Assembly (NCBI GenBank): GCA_900545715.1
Contig: URAJ01000025.1
Coordinates: forward strand, 1 to 35,107
Direction of reading: 5' to 3'
Source: an uncultured Opitutales bacterium
GTDB lineage: Bacteria; Verrucomicrobiota; Verrucomicrobiia; Opitutales; Intestinicryptomonadaceae
Length of the DNA stretch: 35,107 nucleotides
Part shown: in pieces, positions 33,218-35,107 of the stretch
Layout of the letters: every line of letters begins with the position of its first letter
Numbering within the stretch: the stretch's first letter is position 1
The notes under the pieces: model-generated
Told to the model about the DNA's origin: nothing
The model's input: the letters and a program-made list of their open reading frames with translations, nothing else
Database searches by the model: none
Position numbers and translations under genes: made by a program

Positions 33218-34318
33218 TTAATAGAAATCTACCCTGATATCCGGATAGTCTGTGATATTTTCCGGCAGTCCAAATTCGCTCTCTTTGAATCCGTTTATAA
33301 TGTTGCTATTCCAGATTAATTCTCTCCCGTTACCTTTGTATAATTTTGCGTGGGGCGATGTTTTTGTGAAAAGGCAGCCTTGAACTAACAATTTCCCCTT
33401 TTTGTGCTCTACTGCAACAGGATTGTCCATTTTAAATGCTCTGTAATTGTTGTAATACGAGCAGCCTATTAGGCGCACTTGGTAGCCGTCGACTAAAAAG
33501 CCTGTCATGCCCGTATCGGCATAGCAGTCCGTTAGCAGAGTGTCGCCTGCAGTTAGTTTGAAGCAGACGGAATCTTTTAGCATTTCGGGGAGTTCGCCCT
33601 TTTTTGCGGGAGGAATCGGCCCTCCCCATACATGGCAGCGCGTCAATCTCAATCCGCCGCCATTGCGCACATATATTCCGGTCGTGTAGTCTATTACAAT
33701 ACAATCTATAAAGTGGTTGTCGCCGTCGTTCGACAGTATGCCTACATTTCCGGCAAGCCCTTTCATTGTGCATCGCAAGTATATATTGCTCGCAACCAGT
33801 TCGTATCCTTGCCCGCCAGGCTTTAGGGAACTGTCAACTCTAAGGCCTGCCGTTTTTGCGTTGCGTATAGTGGAATCCTTATAGGTAAAGTGGTGGTAGT
33901 TCATTATGAGAACTCCGCCGGACATTCCCTTGCAGTTGAAGTTTCCGCCTTTTATAAACAGATTGTGGTCCTCGCCGAATGGGAAAGGAGGCTTCCCTAA
34001 AAAACCGCGCGCGCCGTCGAAAGTAAGCATAAAATCCATCTCGGATACGGGCGTGAAATTTGCCGACTTGTGCATATCGAGGGATGCGCAATTCGCAATT
34101 TGAAGCGGCTTGTCCAACAGATAGTCGCCCGCGGGAATTTTTAGGACGCGGAATGCCGAGGCGTCTATTGCGCGCTGTATTCTTGCGGAGTCGTATTTCT
34201 CGCCTTCCAAACGTGGAAAGTCTTCAAGATTGTTATCTTTTCCCGTATTGGACTGCGCGTAGGCGATACAGGATATTAGAAAGAATGAAATACAAGCTAT
34301 AGACTTAAAAATATTCAT
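33218..34318 (-). CDS. Secreted right-handed beta-helix protein (pectate lyase-like fold)
   Basis: A 366-residue protein with a Sec signal peptide (cleavage near CIAYA-Q, residue 21). After 'YDSARIQRAIDASAFRVLKIPAGDYLLDKPLQI', the typical start of pectate-lyase-superfamily helices (a Pectate_lyase_3-like cap), come repeated short strands: 'LFIKGGNFNCKG', 'STIRNAKTAGLRV', 'HFIDCIVIDYTTGIYVRNGGGLRLTRCHVWGG', 'LLTDCYADTGMTGFLVDG'. This coil spacing is that of a parallel beta-helix. I cannot point to catalytic residues; it may be a polysaccharide lyase, an epimerase or a binding protein. It stands alone, with no Shine-Dalgarno at normal spacing (GGAGAA is 14 bases away). Confidence 0.75.
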   Translation of the reverse strand: MNIFKSIACISFFLISCIAYAQSNTGKDNNLEDFPRLEGEKYDSARIQRAIDASAFRVLKIPAGDYLLDKPLQIANCASLDMHKSANFTPVSEMDFMLTFDGARGFLGKPPFPFGEDHNLFIKGGNFNCKGMSGGVLIMNYHHFTYKDSTIRNAKTAGLRVDSSLKPGGQGYELVASNIYLRCTMKGLAGNVGILSNDGDNHFIDCIVIDYTTGIYVRNGGGLRLTRCHVWGGPIPPAKKGELPEMLKDSVCFKLTAGDTLLTDCYADTGMTGFLVDGYQVRLIGCSYYNNYRAFKMDNPVAVEHKKGKLLVQGCLFTKTSPHAKLYKGNGRELIWNSNIINGFKESEFGLPENITDYPDIRVDFY

Positions 34319-34695
34319 AACTCAAAAATATTTTCTCCTAAAAATCAGTCAATTTAAATATGGATTTATTGTGTGCCGGAAAGGACTTTTTGCAGCCTTT
34401 TTTGTGAGTAATGAAAAGGCAGAATACGAGTCGATTTTTTTGATTTTGCAATGTGCGCTTTGATTTTTTAATTTTTGCGCTTGCGTGTTCTGATTCTGTA
34501 TGGAAGTCGGAGCCAGACTTTTGTTCTGGGCTGAGAAAGTTTAAGATTTAACAAAATATGCGGGTTTTGCGTGCGCTAATATTTAGGCACAAGAACCGCC
34601 GCAAAATAAGAGAATTGGAATTTAAAATATTTTTTCTCTCGCGTTAAAATTTATATGAAGAGAAAAATTGCGCCCGCGAGCAAAAAAACGGAGTG
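34319..34695. other. Intergenic, no gene recognised
   Basis: AT-rich stretch between the beta-helix gene and tRNA-Leu. It should hold the beta-helix promoter and the end of the tRNA transcript (a T-run on the minus strand begins about ten bases after the tRNA). The short frames here show no family features. Confidence 0.4.
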
Positions 34696-34778
34696 TACTC
34701 GGGACGGGACTCGAACCCGTACGGCCGTTAAGCCAGCGGATTTTAAGTCCGCTGCGTCTACCATTCCGCCACCCGAGC
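34696..34778 (-). tRNA. tRNA-Leu (UAA)
   Basis: The reverse complement has the acceptor GCTCGGG/CCCGAGT, an anticodon stem GCGGA/TCCGC with the loop CTTAAAA (anticodon UAA), a long variable arm (about GGCTTAACGGCC), and the T-loop TTCGAGT. This is a class II tRNA of 83 bases. The 3' CCA is not encoded. Confidence 0.95.
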
Positions 34779-35107
34779 AAAATTGTTACCAACTGCCGAT
34801 TAAATCAACCTCCATATTAAGGCGCATTGCATTTGAAGAAAATTCGCAGTCATTTTTTTTGAGAAACTCCTCCGAATCGCAGTTTTATTTTTCCAATGAA
34901 CTCTTGATAAAAAACTCGATAAGTATTTAAAAAATTAGCCGCAAGTCAAAACCATTTTTAGCGGGAATATTTATTTCGGGAAAATTTTTTTGCGGCTTTT
35001 GAAGCGCATTATTTAAAAAGCTTTTTTAGTTCTTTTTCGGTTAATAATAAAAACGCGAATTAAATACTCCAGTGCATAAAAGCTAAAGGAGTTAGACAAG
35101 CGGCTTA
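34779..35107. other. End of window, no gene recognised
   Basis: AT-rich sequence. AAAGGAG at 35085-35091 could be a ribosome binding site for a gene starting beyond the window, but no start codon at proper spacing is seen before the sequence ends. Confidence 0.35.

Noticed and set aside
32963..33319. 118-codon plus-strand frame starting in the dyad region
   Set aside because: It is out of frame with the porin-like tail, runs through a strong terminator and into the antisense of the beta-helix gene; no homology is recognised.
34655..34930. 91-codon plus-strand frame
   Set aside because: It reads through tRNA-Leu on the opposite strand.

Overview
The window looks like a chromosomal segment of a Gram-negative anaerobe, most likely a Verrucomicrobiota member of the Opitutae/gut type. 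The support is a secreted protein with a PEP-CTERM tail (VPEPS, hydrophobic stretch, RRRK), Tat and Sec signal peptides, a porin-like C-terminus, an anaerobic redox module and several secreted carbohydrate-active proteins. This placement is inference from gene content. I see no prophage, intact transposase or CRISPR array.

Region 1 (1-14961) reads almost wholly on the minus strand: tRNA-Gly(GCC); a PstS-like binding protein; the run pyrH-frr-proB-sufT; a 636-base gap; a tight six-gene run (two paralogous secreted esterases, an MBL hydrolase, ribD, a methyltransferase, an M16 zinc peptidase) with ATGA overlaps or very short gaps; rpsU with an unusually perfect Shine-Dalgarno; and a large six-hairpin glycosidase gene broken by a single-base frameshift.

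Region 2 (15156-19410, plus strand) is a nickel-pincer nucleotide cofactor operon, larC-larE-larB, followed by a probable metal permease and then a small membrane protein. larC carries a long histidine-rich insert. No larA lies in the window, so the enzyme that uses the cofactor must be elsewhere.

Region 3 (19541-22504, minus) is a redox pair: a Tat-exported DUF362 protein and a membrane polyferredoxin that looks like NapH fused to NapG through a 12-residue repeat linker and an internal Tat-like motif. A TauE/SafE permease, enolase and an acyl-activating AMP ligase follow.

Region 4 (26879-32438, plus) has the PEP-CTERM protein, aroC, a CobW-like protein with a degenerate P-loop, then hisC-hisB-hisH in a coupled operon ending at a terminator. 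The next 780 bases hold dyad symmetries, a promoter-like element and the last 32 codons of an outer-membrane porin gene ending at a strong terminator: a deletion scar. A secreted beta-helix protein and tRNA-Leu(UAA), both minus, close the window.

Most genes here lack a recognisable Shine-Dalgarno, while rpsU has a 10-base perfect one. That contrast recalls the bS21-dependent autoregulation described in Bacteroidia.
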